Shown one piece after another: positions 50,549 through 59,489 of a stretch of DNA of 64,000 nt. Below the pieces are notes generated by a model that was given only the letters and a program-made list of their open reading frames with translations, searched no databases and was not told where the DNA came from. The stretch is from positions 62,001 to 126,000 of the forward strand of contig CAYZQO010000002.1 in assembly GCA_964480725.1 (NCBI GenBank). The letters run 5' to 3'. Numbering within the stretch: position 1 is the stretch's first letter; each line of letters begins with the position of its first letter. The translations under genes were made by a program, and so were the position numbers. This DNA comes from JAFGBI01 sp964480725. Its GTDB lineage: Bacteria > Myxococcota_A > Polyangia > Polyangiales > Polyangiaceae.

Positions 50549-51769
50549 TCAGTCGCTGGCCACCACGCGGTTGCGGCCGCCATTCTTGGCGGCGTAGAGG
50601 CGACGGTCCGCCACTTCGACGAGCTCCTGCCCCCCGTGCTCGTCGCGCGGCTGGAGCGCCGCGCACCCCACGCTGACCGAGATGGGGATGAGGTTGCCCT
50701 CGTGGTGGACCGGGGACGTCGCGATGGCCGCGCGCAGCCGCTCCCCCACCCGGGCGACGGCCTTGAGGTTTGAGCTCCGGAGGATCACGACGAACTCTTC
50801 CCCGCCCACGCGCGCGAAGACGTCCTCCGTTCGGAGTCGCTGGGCCACGATCCCTGCCACCTGCCGGAGCACCGCGTCCCCCGCGGGGTGCCCGTGGGTG
50901 TCGTTCACGCGCTTGAAATGGTCGAGGTCGAAGAGCACGAGCCCCACGTCCGCCCCGTGCCGCTGGGCGTAGGCCACCTCCGCGTTCAGCCGCTCCTCGA
51001 AATGCTGGCGGTTGTAGGCGCCCGTCAGCGCGTCCCGCTTGCTGGATTCGTAGAGCTGCCGGAGCATCTCCTCCTGGTGTGCGTCCGCGCAGGTGTAGCG
51101 GAAAGCGGCGCGTGGACCGAGTTGCAGGGTGTCGCCGTCGCTCAGGGCCGCCGTCGCCACGCGGACGCCGTTCACGAACGTGCCGTTCCGCGAGTCGCGA
51201 TCCTCGGCGACGTAGCGGCCGCCACGTCGGTACAGGGAGGCGTGGACCCGGCTCACCCCGGGGTCGTTCACGGAGAGCCCATCCGGCGGGTGGCGGCCGA
51301 CCAGCACGATGTCACCCTCGAGCGCGACGACCTCTCCAGCCTGGGGTCCGTCGAGGCGGAGCAGCAGCACGCGATCGCGGGCGGTGGGGATCAGCGGGAC
51401 GATGTCGACCTCGGTCGATCGGTCTGGGTCCGTGTCGCGGCCGTCGTCGGGCAGGAGCGATCGGAAGACGAGCGAGCCTCGCCCGCTCGACAGCGGGGGA
51501 TCGGACAGGCGCGCGATCCGGGCGGGGTCGACGGCCAAGATGCGCACCGAGGCTGCGTTGGAGGGGGGCTCGGGGGGCATCAACGGCGCGCGGGCCCCGT
51601 CCCCACTGATGGACTCGGGTGCCAGCTCGGGCTCACGGACGGCGGGCATCGCCGGGTCCGTCACCACCCGCTCGGCGGCGCGACGATCGGTCAGCGCTTG
51701 TTCGGCGGCAGGGCTCGCCGCCGGATGGCACGGGGATCGGTTTTCGGGCGCCGCCACGCGGCGGAGCAT
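50549..51769 (-). CDS. FHA-GGDEF diguanylate cyclase
   Basis: 406 residues. A disordered N-terminus is followed by an FHA domain (about 155-220: VLVGRHPPDGLSV, VSRVHASL, DSRNGTFVNG) and a GGDEF domain with RDALTGAYNRQHFEERL, the active-site A-R-V-G-G-E-E-F, and RTED five residues upstream as the inhibitory I-site. All signs are of an active cyclase that makes c-di-GMP, with FHA as a phosphothreonine input. A PilZ protein that could respond is at 1641-2003. The N-terminal start is uncertain; another ATG (51652) is possible. It is followed on the same strand by no gene, but a Ser/Thr kinase lies upstream. Confidence 0.9.
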   Translation of the reverse strand: MLRRVAAPENRSPCHPAASPAAEQALTDRRAAERVVTDPAMPAVREPELAPESISGDGARAPLMPPEPPSNAASVRILAVDPARIARLSDPPLSSGRGSLVFRSLLPDDGRDTDPDRSTEVDIVPLIPTARDRVLLLRLDGPQAGEVVALEGDIVLVGRHPPDGLSVNDPGVSRVHASLYRRGGRYVAEDRDSRNGTFVNGVRVATAALSDGDTLQLGPRAAFRYTCADAHQEEMLRQLYESSKRDALTGAYNRQHFEERLNAEVAYAQRHGADVGLVLFDLDHFKRVNDTHGHPAGDAVLRQVAGIVAQRLRTEDVFARVGGEEFVVILRSSNLKAVARVGERLRAAIATSPVHHEGNLIPISVSVGCAALQPRDEHGGQELVEVADRRLYAAKNGGRNRVVASD

Positions 51770-51853
51770 GCCACGACTGGCTCCGTCCCGTCAGAACCGC
51801 GCGCTGGTGCGGCGCACTCGGTCGATCCCGGATGCGCACGCGCCGTGGCGCGC

Positions 51854-53260
51854 TCACAAGCACTCGGCGCGGAATCGCTTGATCCCCCGCTCGTCGAGCC
51901 GGTAGGGGGGCTCGCAGTCCGCCTCGGTCGGCGTCGGCGGTGCGTTTGCGTCGGCCTCGCGCGCGGCCCCACCGCGGAGGTCGCGGGGGCTCCACGGTGC
52001 GAGGGTCCCGGGTGCCCCGAGCTCCGGCCGCCGGACCGTCGTGCCGGCGTCCACCGGGTCCGTGAACTCGCGGTCCGGAGACGGGTCGGGCGGCGCCGGC
52101 ACGGGCACCACCACCGGCTCCCCTCCGCCGACCACATCGTTCGAATCGGCGCCGCCGAGGGCCGCCGGGGCGCCGTCGCTCGGCGGGCGATGGCGGGTCA
52201 GCGCAAGCGTCGCGAACGCGGCGAGTAGGAGCGCCGCCCCCAGGAGGGCCAACCACCACCCGGAGCGTCCGGGCGTGATCGATCGGCGATGGCTCACGCG
52301 GAGTGCGGCGGACGTGGTCCCTTGGGCGGAGGCGCGAGTCTCGTCACCGTCCGGGATGGAGAGTGCCGGGGTCTGCACCGGAAGGCCTCTCATGCCCTCG
52401 CGCAGCGCGTCGCGCATCTCGACGGCCGAACCGAAGCGGCGGCGCTGATGGTGGGCGAGCGCCCGGTCGATGACCACCGCCACCGAGTCGGGGACGTCGG
52501 GGCAGAGCTCGCGGATGGGTCGTGCCTCGTGCGTCATCGCCATCGCGAGCGCCTCGTTCGCCGTGTCGGCCTCGTGCACGAGCCGTCCGGTGAGCAGCGC
52601 GAAGAGGACGGCCCCGACGGCCCAAAGGTCCGTCCGGGCGTCGACCTCCTCCCAGCGCCCGCGCGCCTGCTCCGGGGCCATGTACGCTGGCGTCCCCATG
52701 CTCATGCCGCTGCGGGTCGTCGTGGTGCGGGCGTCGGGATCGCGCAGCCGCGCGATGCCGAAGTCCAGCACCTTGAGGACTCCGTCGCGCGTGATGAAGA
52801 GGTTCTCCGGCTTGATATCCCGATGCACAATCCCCTTGTCGTGCGCCGCGGCGAGCACGTCGAGGACCTGCTCGCCGATCCAGAGGACCTCGGCCTGGTC
52901 CAGCCGTCGGGATTTGCGGCTCCACCGGGCGTTGACGGTTTCACCGTCGAGCAGCTCCATCACCAGGAAGACGGCCCCGTCCCCGGTCACGTCATCGTCG
53001 TCGACCCGGACCGCTCCGGGGTGGCCGACGGTGTTAGCGACGTACCCCTCACGGAGGAAGCGCGTGCGGATGTCGGGATCGACGGACAGCTCGGGGTGCA
53101 GGACCTTGATCGCGGCGCGCTTGTTGTTGCGGTGCAGCCCGACGTACACCGCGGCCGTCCCGCCCACCCCGATCAGGCGCTGGATGGACCATTTTCCGGC
53201 CAGGACCGTGCCGACGCGGCGCTGGGCTCGCTCAGTCAGGCTGGGTGCGCGCTCAGACAT
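51854..53260 (-). CDS. Transmembrane Ser/Thr protein kinase
   Basis: 468 residues. Kinase domain about 22-285: IGVGGTAAVYVGL, AAIKVLHPEL, HRDIKPENLF, DFGIARL, MAPEQARG. A linker precedes a transmembrane helix near 330-352 (WWLALLGAALLLAAFATLAL) after an Arg-rich stop sequence. The extracytoplasmic tail is Pro/Asp-rich and ends with two Cys (CEPPY..., AECL). Encoded 84 bp upstream of the FHA-GGDEF gene on the same strand, so it may phosphorylate that protein. It shares the E-R-x-G-T-V-L-x-G-x-W start style with the kinase at 33961. Confidence 0.93.
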   Translation of the reverse strand: MSERAPSLTERAQRRVGTVLAGKWSIQRLIGVGGTAAVYVGLHRNNKRAAIKVLHPELSVDPDIRTRFLREGYVANTVGHPGAVRVDDDDVTGDGAVFLVMELLDGETVNARWSRKSRRLDQAEVLWIGEQVLDVLAAAHDKGIVHRDIKPENLFITRDGVLKVLDFGIARLRDPDARTTTTRSGMSMGTPAYMAPEQARGRWEEVDARTDLWAVGAVLFALLTGRLVHEADTANEALAMAMTHEARPIRELCPDVPDSVAVVIDRALAHHQRRRFGSAVEMRDALREGMRGLPVQTPALSIPDGDETRASAQGTTSAALRVSHRRSITPGRSGWWLALLGAALLLAAFATLALTRHRPPSDGAPAALGGADSNDVVGGGEPVVVPVPAPPDPSPDREFTDPVDAGTTVRRPELGAPGTLAPWSPRDLRGGAAREADANAPPTPTEADCEPPYRLDERGIKRFRAECL

Positions 53261-53537
53261 CGGACCGATGGCGGGCAGTTCGATTCCACCATGACAGCGC
53301 GCTGGGCAGGTGGGAAGGCAGGGCGGCTCGACCGGGGCCGCCGAGGCGGTTCTGGCCCCGTGGCCCGGGCTTGGTGGTCACTCGAACCGCGCAGCGCCGC
53401 CGCTCGTGCGCCGCGGCGACGGTCGGCTCGCGGCCGGCACTGGCGCGGGCCCCGGGGTGCGGCGCGCGAGGCGGGGGATGGGGTCGCGAAGCGACCGGAC
53501 CGGTGTTATAGAGGCAGCCCATCGAGAGGGCAGGACG

Positions 53538-54095
53538 ATGATCGACGAAGTAATCGGTGAGCTCAGCGCCACGATGGGGAAGGCGATCGAGGCGCTGAAG
53601 CGCGACCTCGCCAAGCTCCGCACTGGGCGCGCCACGGCCGCCATGCTGGACTCGGTCCGCGTCGACTACTACGGCCAGACCACGCCCATCGCGCAAATGG
53701 CGACCGTGGCGGTCCCCGAGCCGCGCCTGATCACGGTGAAGCCGTGGGAGAAGAAGCAGGTGCAGGCGATCGACCGGGCGATCCGGGAGAGCGATCTTGG
53801 CTTCAACCCTCAGGTGGACGGGGACCTGATCCGGATCCCGGTCCCACCGTTGAGCGAGGAGCGCCGCCGCGACCTGGTGAAGGTTGCCAAGCGCACCGGT
53901 GAGGAGACGAAGGTCGCCATTCGCAAGGCGCGGCACGAGTGCCTCGACATGCTCAACGAGATCAAGAAGGACGGCGCCGCGAGCGAGGACCAGGTCGAAC
54001 GGGCCAAGAAACGGGCCGAGGATCTGGTGCACGACGCGGTGGCGGACGTCGACGTCGTGGTGTCCACCAAGGAGAAGGACATCCTCGTCGTTTGA
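53538..54095 (+). CDS. frr: Ribosome recycling factor
   Basis: Splits post-termination ribosomes with EF-G. 185 residues, exact family length. Motifs: MGKAIEALKRDLAKLRTGRA, YYGQTTPIAQMATVAVPEPRLI, KPWEKKQVQAIDRAIRESDLG, PPLSEERRRDLVKVAK, and the C-terminal TKEKDILVV. ATG with AGGA upstream. The usual pyrH and tsf neighbours are absent. Upstream GTGTTATAGA (53503-53512) may be part of a promoter. It diverges from the kinase with a 277-bp gap. Confidence 0.97.
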   Translation: MIDEVIGELSATMGKAIEALKRDLAKLRTGRATAAMLDSVRVDYYGQTTPIAQMATVAVPEPRLITVKPWEKKQVQAIDRAIRESDLGFNPQVDGDLIRIPVPPLSEERRRDLVKVAKRTGEETKVAIRKARHECLDMLNEIKKDGAASEDQVERAKKRAEDLVHDAVADVDVVVSTKEKDILVV

Positions 54096-54529
54096 GCTCT
54101 GACGCACGGCGTGCCGCGGCTCGTGCACCGGCGCGCGGAGCGGGCTTGGGTAGACTTTCGTCAAGCCTGATGGGAGGCCTCGGAGCCGCGACTGGCTCGT
54201 GCGAGGGCACCGTCCGCTGCCGTGCTGGCCCCCGCGGTCATCGCGGAACGGGGCTCGCGTCTGTCGCCGGGCGCGAAGTCCTCCGCGCTCGCTGTCGGCG
54301 CGGCCGTCGGTCCGGGCTCGGCGTGGCCGGTCTTTTCGCGATCTGTGCCGCTCGCCGGCGCCCTCCGGTAAGAAGCGCACGGGGCAGCGGTCCCGGGCTG
54401 AGTCCTGCCACGGGAGCGAGCGCGGGAGGGGGCCGCCCCTCGTGGGCGGTTGGCGCTTGCCTTGACAATACGGGGGCGGCCGTGAAACCTTCGAGGGCTG
54501 ACATCGCGATATAGGCCCTGGGGCGTCGA
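54096..54529. other. Intergenic region
   Basis: 434 bp between frr and the second PP2C gene. No coding frame is credible. It holds a promoter candidate at 54462-54490 and a TATAGG box near 54510. Confidence 0.5.
54462..54490 (+). promoter_or_regulatory. Possible promoter for PP2C gene
   Basis: A perfect TTGACA (54462-54467) is followed after 17 bp by AAACCT (54485-54490), a weak -10. The start codon is about 40 bp downstream. Confidence 0.4.
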
Positions 54530-55546
54530 GTGACCGAGGAGAAGGAAGTTCGCCTGCGCGCGGTGGCTGCTGGTATCAGCGACGTCGGACTCCAGCGTGA
54601 CCACAACGAGGACAGCTTCGCGATCCTCAACGATCAGGAGCTCTACGTGGTCGCGGACGGCATGGGGGGGCACCGGGCGGGCGACGTTGCCAGTCGACTG
54701 GCAACCGACGCCATCGTCGACTTCTTCCGTGCCACGGCCGTCGAGGACGTGACCTGGCCGTTCCATTTCGACTCCCGGCTCTCCGAGGAGGAGAACCGGC
54801 TCCTCACCGGCGTCCGCATCGCGAACCGCCAGATCATTGAGCGGAGCACGCGCCTGCGGGAGTGCCACGGCATGGGCACCACGGTGGTGGGGGCGCTCTT
54901 CAGTGCGAAGAAGCGGCGGATGTACATCGGGCACGTCGGGGACAGCCGTGCGTACCGGATCCGGGGCGGCGAGATCCGCCAAATGACGCGGGATCACTCG
55001 CTGGTGAACGACTACCTGCTGGCGATGCCCGAGCTCACCGAGGAGCAGCGCAGCGAGCTACCCAAGAACGTCATCACTCGGGCGCTTGGCATGCAAGACC
55101 ACGTGACGGTCGATCTGCAGAGCGACGAGTGTGAGGTCGGCGATCTGTACGTGCTGTGCTCGGACGGTCTCAGCGGGATGATCGACGATCAGGAGATCCT
55201 GTCGGTCGCCCTCGCGACGCCCGATCTGCACGATGCTTGCCGGCGCCTGGTCGGGATGGCGAACGAGCACGGTGGTGAGGACAACATCACCGCGGTGATC
55301 GTCCGGATCGAGGCCCCCTCACCAGGGTCCGCCGCCGCGGGGTCCGCGGCGAGCGGGGGCGAGCGGGCCCCTGAGGGCGTGCCGGACGCGACCGTCGCCG
55401 TGCCTAGCGCCGACGGCTCGCCGAGTGTGGAGCCGGCGCTGACTGCGGGAACCGCGGCGCCCGCCGGGGACGGGGCCGCTCCGGCCATCGGCGAGGCCCG
55501 GGCAGGCGGCGCCCCTGCGGCGACCAGGGACCCCGCGGCAAGCTGA
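54530..55546 (+). CDS. PP2C-family Ser/Thr phosphatase
   Basis: 338 residues, GTG start. Cytosolic PP2C of the Stp1/PstP type: RDHNEDSFAI, VADGMGGHRAGDVAS, GMGTTVVGALF, HVGDSRAYRI, MTRDHSLVNDYL, CSDGLSGMI, and GGEDNITAVIV carry all metal ligands. An insert (about 70-95, containing WPFHFDSRLSEEENRL) lies between the DGMGG and GMGTT motifs. The last ~80 residues are a disordered Ala/Gly/Pro tail without a membrane helix. It probably reverses phosphorylation by the window's kinases. Confidence 0.94.
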   Translation: MTEEKEVRLRAVAAGISDVGLQRDHNEDSFAILNDQELYVVADGMGGHRAGDVASRLATDAIVDFFRATAVEDVTWPFHFDSRLSEEENRLLTGVRIANRQIIERSTRLRECHGMGTTVVGALFSAKKRRMYIGHVGDSRAYRIRGGEIRQMTRDHSLVNDYLLAMPELTEEQRSELPKNVITRALGMQDHVTVDLQSDECEVGDLYVLCSDGLSGMIDDQEILSVALATPDLHDACRRLVGMANEHGGEDNITAVIVRIEAPSPGSAAAGSAASGGERAPEGVPDATVAVPSADGSPSVEPALTAGTAAPAGDGAAPAIGEARAGGAPAATRDPAAS

Positions 55547-55763
55547 GCGGCTCCTCCCTGGGCCCTGGTGTCGGTGGGCCGGGTTTCCCGCGGTTTGGGC
55601 CCCGGTAGGCTGGGCTTCACCGTAGACGCGGCCCCGTCACGGCGGTCGCGGGAGTCCTCCGTCGCGACGCCACCGAGCCCCCTGGCGGGGCGTCGGCTCG
55701 ACGCGCGCCGCCCGCGTCGAGCCCACGGTGGCGCGTACGGTAGAGCGTACGGGAGAGAGCGCC

Positions 55764-56345
55764 TCAGCTCTCGCAGTTCTCGAGGATGAACGTGGCGCCG
55801 AAATCGCAGGAGGTCCCCGTGGACGAGCCCGCGCGCGAGTCCGTGCAGGTGGCCGAAGCCCAGACCTTGCCGTCGCCGATCTCCTGGACCGCCGACACCG
55901 AGATGGTGCAGGTGCTCGAGGAGACGTTGTCCGCAGCCGGCGCGTAGAAACCGAGTGAGCCGGTCCCCGAGTAAGTGCCCTCGCCGGTCTGTGCCACCTG
56001 ACCGCTCACGAAGAACGACGTACCCTGCTTGATCGAGCCTTGGATCGCGTATCCCGTTCCAGACTTCCGCACCGAGCAGGCGACGTCCGCGCCCGACTTT
56101 CCGTCCTCGACCCGCGTGCCGACCGTCGTCTCCGTCGTCGGGTTGCCGTCTGCGGGGATGAGGTAGGGCCCGACGCCGCAACCGTTGGTGAGGGGGGAAA
56201 CGCGCGAGGAGGCTCGCGGAGCGGGCCCCGGCGAGTCCGTGCAGGCGAGCGTCACCAGAGCGGCGACGGCGGTGAGAGAGAGGGAGGAGCGCGCTCGCCA
56301 CGAGCGCGGGTGAGCCAGGCAAGGTGCAGGGTGTCGGCGGTTCAT
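55764..56345 (-). CDS. Lipoprotein of unknown function
   Basis: 193 residues from the ATG at 56345, preceded by GGGGAAG. The n-region has Arg residues, then a hydrophobic stretch ending LVTLACTD as lipobox. The mature domain is beta-rich with three or four Cys (NGCGVGPYLIPADG; SGADVACSVRKSG; SSSTCTISVSAV; ASATCTDSRAG..SCDFGATFILENC) that could form disulfides. No family recognised. It converges on the PP2C gene. Confidence 0.65.
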   Translation of the reverse strand: MNRRHPAPCLAHPRSWRARSSLSLTAVAALVTLACTDSPGPAPRASSRVSPLTNGCGVGPYLIPADGNPTTETTVGTRVEDGKSGADVACSVRKSGTGYAIQGSIKQGTSFFVSGQVAQTGEGTYSGTGSLGFYAPAADNVSSSTCTISVSAVQEIGDGKVWASATCTDSRAGSSTGTSCDFGATFILENCES

Positions 56346-56658
56346 GGGGCTTCCCCTTCGGAGTATCCTACCTGGAACCCCTTTAGCCCAATCCCCCATC
56401 GAAGCGAAATGGGCTCCTGCCCCTTGGGGCGCGGCCGCGGCGTGGGTCCTGGAGGATTTCCCGACGTCCGACCGCCGGACGGGGCCACGAGCCCCGCGGC
56501 TGCTCGGGGCCGTTTCGGCTCGCGGACAGGACCCGGCGGCAGGGCCGGGGCCCGCCTCGTGCGGGCGCGGCCAACGGCCGCCAACCGCGTCGCCGGCCTC
56601 GCGACAGGTCACGCTCGCGGCGGCGTCCGCTGCTCGCCAGCGGGCGGCGCCGCGTTCG
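56346..56658. other. Intergenic region downstream of tRNA-His
   Basis: 313 bp between the lipoprotein start and the tRNA 3' end. GC-rich and without any convincing gene, repeat or terminator. Confidence 0.5.
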
Positions 56659-56731
56659 GGTGAGTGACGGGGATCGAACCCGCGACACCTGGAGCCACAA
56701 TCCAGTGCTCTACCACTGAGCTACACCCACC
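56659..56731 (-). tRNA. tRNA-His (anticodon GTG)
   Basis: On the minus strand the cloverleaf is complete. Acceptor GTGGGTG pairs with CACTCAC (one G-U). D arm is GCTC-AGTGGTA-GAGC, anticodon arm CTGGA-TTGTGGC-TCCAG, and T arm GCGGG-TTCGATC-CCCGT. The anticodon GTG reads His codons. A G at -1 (56731) and a C discriminator (56659) are the hallmarks of tRNA-His. The CCA end is not encoded. Confidence 0.96.
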
Positions 56732-56781
56732 GGGGTCGGTCCGGCATCCGCGGCTGCGGCCCGGACCGCTGTTGGCGCTCG

Positions 56782-56810
56782 GGTCTAGTCCAGCTCTCCG
56801 GTCTCGGCAA
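56782..56810 (-). promoter_or_regulatory. Possible promoter for tRNA-His
   Basis: Minus strand: TTGCCG (56810-56805), 17-bp spacer, TAGACC (56787-56782). The inferred start site lies about 45 bp before the tRNA 5' end. Both boxes match only moderately. Confidence 0.4.
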
Positions 56811-57023
56811 GGGCTGGGTCCCGCCGCCACGGTGGGTTCCCGTTCCGCGCCCGCCGGACGCGTCCGACGCCCCGCGCCTCGGCCCCCCGTCGGCTCCGCG
56901 GGGCGGACGGCCTGGTTTACTCGGCGGGGCATGCCGCGATACCCTGGTCTGGTTGGGCGTGGCGGGCGCGGGGCGGCACGGGACGGCGCCCGGGGGCCCC
57001 GCCGGTGGAAGGGGCCGACGTCG

Positions 57024-58496
57024 ATGCGTGGCAAGATCGTCCTCGTCAACGCGGGCATCCTCCTCCTGGTGGGCGCGCTCACCTACGCCCTGTTGGCGAC
57101 CTCGCTCTCCCGGGTGCTCCAGGACCGGACCGAACGCGAGCGGGAGGCCGGGCGCGCTCTGCGGGGCGCTGCCGCCCAGCTCGCGCTCGACGGCTTCCGG
57201 GCGGAGCGTTGGCTCTCTGCCCGGGTGACCGGCAGGGACGTGCGCGCGGTGTTCGCGGGTGGGACCGAGTCCGCGCGTCGAGAGGCAGCGACGGCGCAGG
57301 CGGACGAATTGTACGAGGCCGCCACCGCGGAGCCCGACTTCGAGCGCATGGTCCCCGACCTGGTTCTCTTCGTCGACGCGCGCGGAACGGCCCTCGGTCG
57401 CAACGGGTCGAACCTGATGCGGGGGGAGCGGATCGTGGAGGCGTACCCGTCGCTGGCGAAGGCGCTGAGGACGGGCGCCACCACCAGCGATCTCTGGCGC
57501 CACTCCGGGCGTCAGGAGCAGTGGCTGGCGAGCGCTGCGCCCGTGCTCGGGGACGGTGGCGAGGTCGTCGGCGCTGTCATCATGGGCACCCCGCTCACGG
57601 ACGACCGACTGGCGCGGACGCGAGACCTCACCAGCGGCTGCCTGCTGTTCGCGGGTATCCTCGAGGGCGGCCGTATCCGCCTGCTGGCCAACGGTGGCAA
57701 GGCGCCAGCCGCGCTCGTCGCGGCCGTCGGGCAACCGGCGCTGGCCGCCGCCGCAGAGCGCGCGCTCGCGGACGGTCGGACGAGCGCTGCTGACGTCGTC
57801 GTGGGCGGCCACCTCCTCGGCGTCACCCCCCTCGTCGGCTACGGGAACCAAACCGTGCTGGTGGCGGCCGTGCCCGCGTCGAGGGTGGACCGCCTGGCGT
57901 CATTGCTGTGGCCCGTGCTGGCGGTGACCGCGCTGGGCCTGCTGCTGGTCGTGATCGCCGGCAACCTGCTCGCCAACTACTACCAGGGGCCCATCGAGAA
58001 GATCGAGGAGGGGCTGCTCGCGATCATCAACGGCCGCACGGACGTTCGCCTCGAGATCGAGCACGAGGAGCTAGGCGGGCTGGTTTCCCGCATCAACTCC
58101 CTGCTCGACGTCCTCACCGGCGTCCCCGAGGACGCGGCCGAAAAAGCGGGCGCCTCCGCGGCGACTGCCGAGGGCCGGGTCTGGGACTCGCTCGTCGTCG
58201 ACGAGGGCCTGAACCTGGCGCAAGACGGGGAACCCCGCCAGGCCGACGAGGCCGCCGACGAGGCCGCCGACGAAACCGACGCGCAGCATTACGCGCGCGT
58301 GTTCCGGACTTTCGTTGCAATGAAGCGGCAGCTGGGTGAGCCCGTCGATGGCGTTACGGAGGCGGCGTTCACGGACTGGTTGCGGCAGCGTGCGCAGGCG
58401 GCAAGCTTGCGGCACGATCGCCCCGTCCGCTTCCGGGTCGTCATACGCGACCGCACCGTGATCCTCGTCGCGGCGCCGGTGTCGTTCCCACCGTGA
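57024..58496 (+). CDS. Cache/HAMP membrane sensor with MXAN_5187-like C-terminus
   Basis: 490 residues. N-terminal transmembrane helix (IVLVNAGILLLVGALTYALL), an extracytoplasmic Cache-like sensor (about 35-290) with V-L-F-V-D-A-R-G-T and SAAPVLGDGGEVVGAVIMG, then a second helix near 298-320 (LLWPVLAVTALGLLLVVIAGNLL) and a HAMP region. The C-terminal YARVFRTFVAMKRQLGEPVD... segment resembles a domain named after M. xanthus MXAN_5187. There is no kinase or methyl-accepting output domain. Three near-repeats of A-D-E-A lie before the C-terminus. The ATG at 57024 is chosen because the membrane helix follows directly. Confidence 0.8.
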   Translation: MRGKIVLVNAGILLLVGALTYALLATSLSRVLQDRTEREREAGRALRGAAAQLALDGFRAERWLSARVTGRDVRAVFAGGTESARREAATAQADELYEAATAEPDFERMVPDLVLFVDARGTALGRNGSNLMRGERIVEAYPSLAKALRTGATTSDLWRHSGRQEQWLASAAPVLGDGGEVVGAVIMGTPLTDDRLARTRDLTSGCLLFAGILEGGRIRLLANGGKAPAALVAAVGQPALAAAAERALADGRTSAADVVVGGHLLGVTPLVGYGNQTVLVAAVPASRVDRLASLLWPVLAVTALGLLLVVIAGNLLANYYQGPIEKIEEGLLAIINGRTDVRLEIEHEELGGLVSRINSLLDVLTGVPEDAAEKAGASAATAEGRVWDSLVVDEGLNLAQDGEPRQADEAADEAADETDAQHYARVFRTFVAMKRQLGEPVDGVTEAAFTDWLRQRAQAASLRHDRPVRFRVVIRDRTVILVAAPVSFPP

Positions 58497-58618
58497 GGTC
58501 TCCGCGGGCCCCCGCGTGGCGCCGATCGCCGCGGCACGGCGATTGCGCCTGCGCGAGCCATGGGCATGGGCTATAAGCCCCTGCGCCGGCGCGCCACCTC
58601 GCGCCGAGCCAATCCGCC

Positions 58619-59365
58619 ATGGGCCTCTTCGATATCCTCAGCGGCAAGAAATCCCCGGAAGCGACCAAGAAGAAGACGGAGCGGGAGGTCGCCCGACTGG
58701 CGCGGCTCGCCGCCGACAAGATGGCCCAGAACTTCGACCGCCAGGAGGCGATCGACCAGCTCGCGGCCATGGCCACGGCAGAGAGCGCCGCCGCGCTGCT
58801 CAAGCGCTTCAACTGGTCAATGGATCCCTCGATCACCGACCAGGAGGAGAAGGAAGCTGCTGCCCAGGGGGTCGTGGCGGCGGGGGCTGCCGCGCTCGAG
58901 TCTCTGCGCCTCTACGCGGCCAGCGCGGAGAGCCTCACCTGGCCCATCAAAATCCTGCGGCAGATCGTGCCCGCCGAGGAATTCGTCGACGAGGTCCTGG
59001 GGCTGCTCGACGAGTTCGACACCGAGTACGTGCGTAACATCGAGCCGAAGCGCCAGCTCCTGATCACGCTCGAGGAGCACCCGTCCCCGGAGGTGCGGGA
59101 GGCCGTGGAGCCGTTCCTCACCGACATGAGCGAGCCGATCCGGTACGCGGCCGTCACCACGACCTTCGCGTGCAAGGATCCGGCGAGCCTCGGCGCCCTC
59201 GTCGAGGCACTCGGCGAGGAAGAGAGCCTGCGCATCCGCAATCGGATCGCGCTCGGCATCTCCGCGGCTGGTTGGTCCATCCCGGAGGGGCTCCGGGAGG
59301 CCGTCGCCGAGGGGCTCCCGCCGGAGTTCGTGCTGGCGGGCGACCGCGTGCAGCGCCGTCCGTGA
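58619..59365 (+). CDS. HEAT-repeat protein
   Basis: 248 residues of helical repeats, cytosolic. It starts MGLFDILSGKK and continues with paired helices (ATKKKTEREVARLARLAADKM; DRQEAIDQLAAMATAESAAALLKRF; SPEVREAVEPFLTDMSEPIRYAAVTTTFACKDPASLGALVEAL) typical of HEAT/armadillo scaffolds. It follows the Cache/HAMP gene by 122 bp on the same strand and could be its partner. A TATAAG -10-like box (58572-58577) lies in the gap. Confidence 0.8.
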   Translation: MGLFDILSGKKSPEATKKKTEREVARLARLAADKMAQNFDRQEAIDQLAAMATAESAAALLKRFNWSMDPSITDQEEKEAAAQGVVAAGAAALESLRLYAASAESLTWPIKILRQIVPAEEFVDEVLGLLDEFDTEYVRNIEPKRQLLITLEEHPSPEVREAVEPFLTDMSEPIRYAAVTTTFACKDPASLGALVEALGEEESLRIRNRIALGISAAGWSIPEGLREAVAEGLPPEFVLAGDRVQRRP

Positions 59366-59442
59366 CCGCGTGCGGCTGCGCTCCGCCCCTGGAGCGAGCC
59401 CCCGGGTTCCCCTGGTGACGCGGCCTTCGGTCGAGCCCCGGA

Positions 59443-59475
59443 GCGGCAATCGGTCCGATTGCCGCGGAAGATCAA
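59443..59475 (+). repeat. Convergent-gap palindrome, copy F (perfect)
   Basis: GCGGCAATC (59443-59451), loop GGTCC, GATTGCCGC (59457-59465): all nine pairs form. The tail GGAAGATCAAC follows, as in copies B, D and E. It sits 78 bp after the HEAT gene stop in a convergent gap. Confidence 0.8.
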
Positions 59476-59489
59476 CCACTCGATACAGA

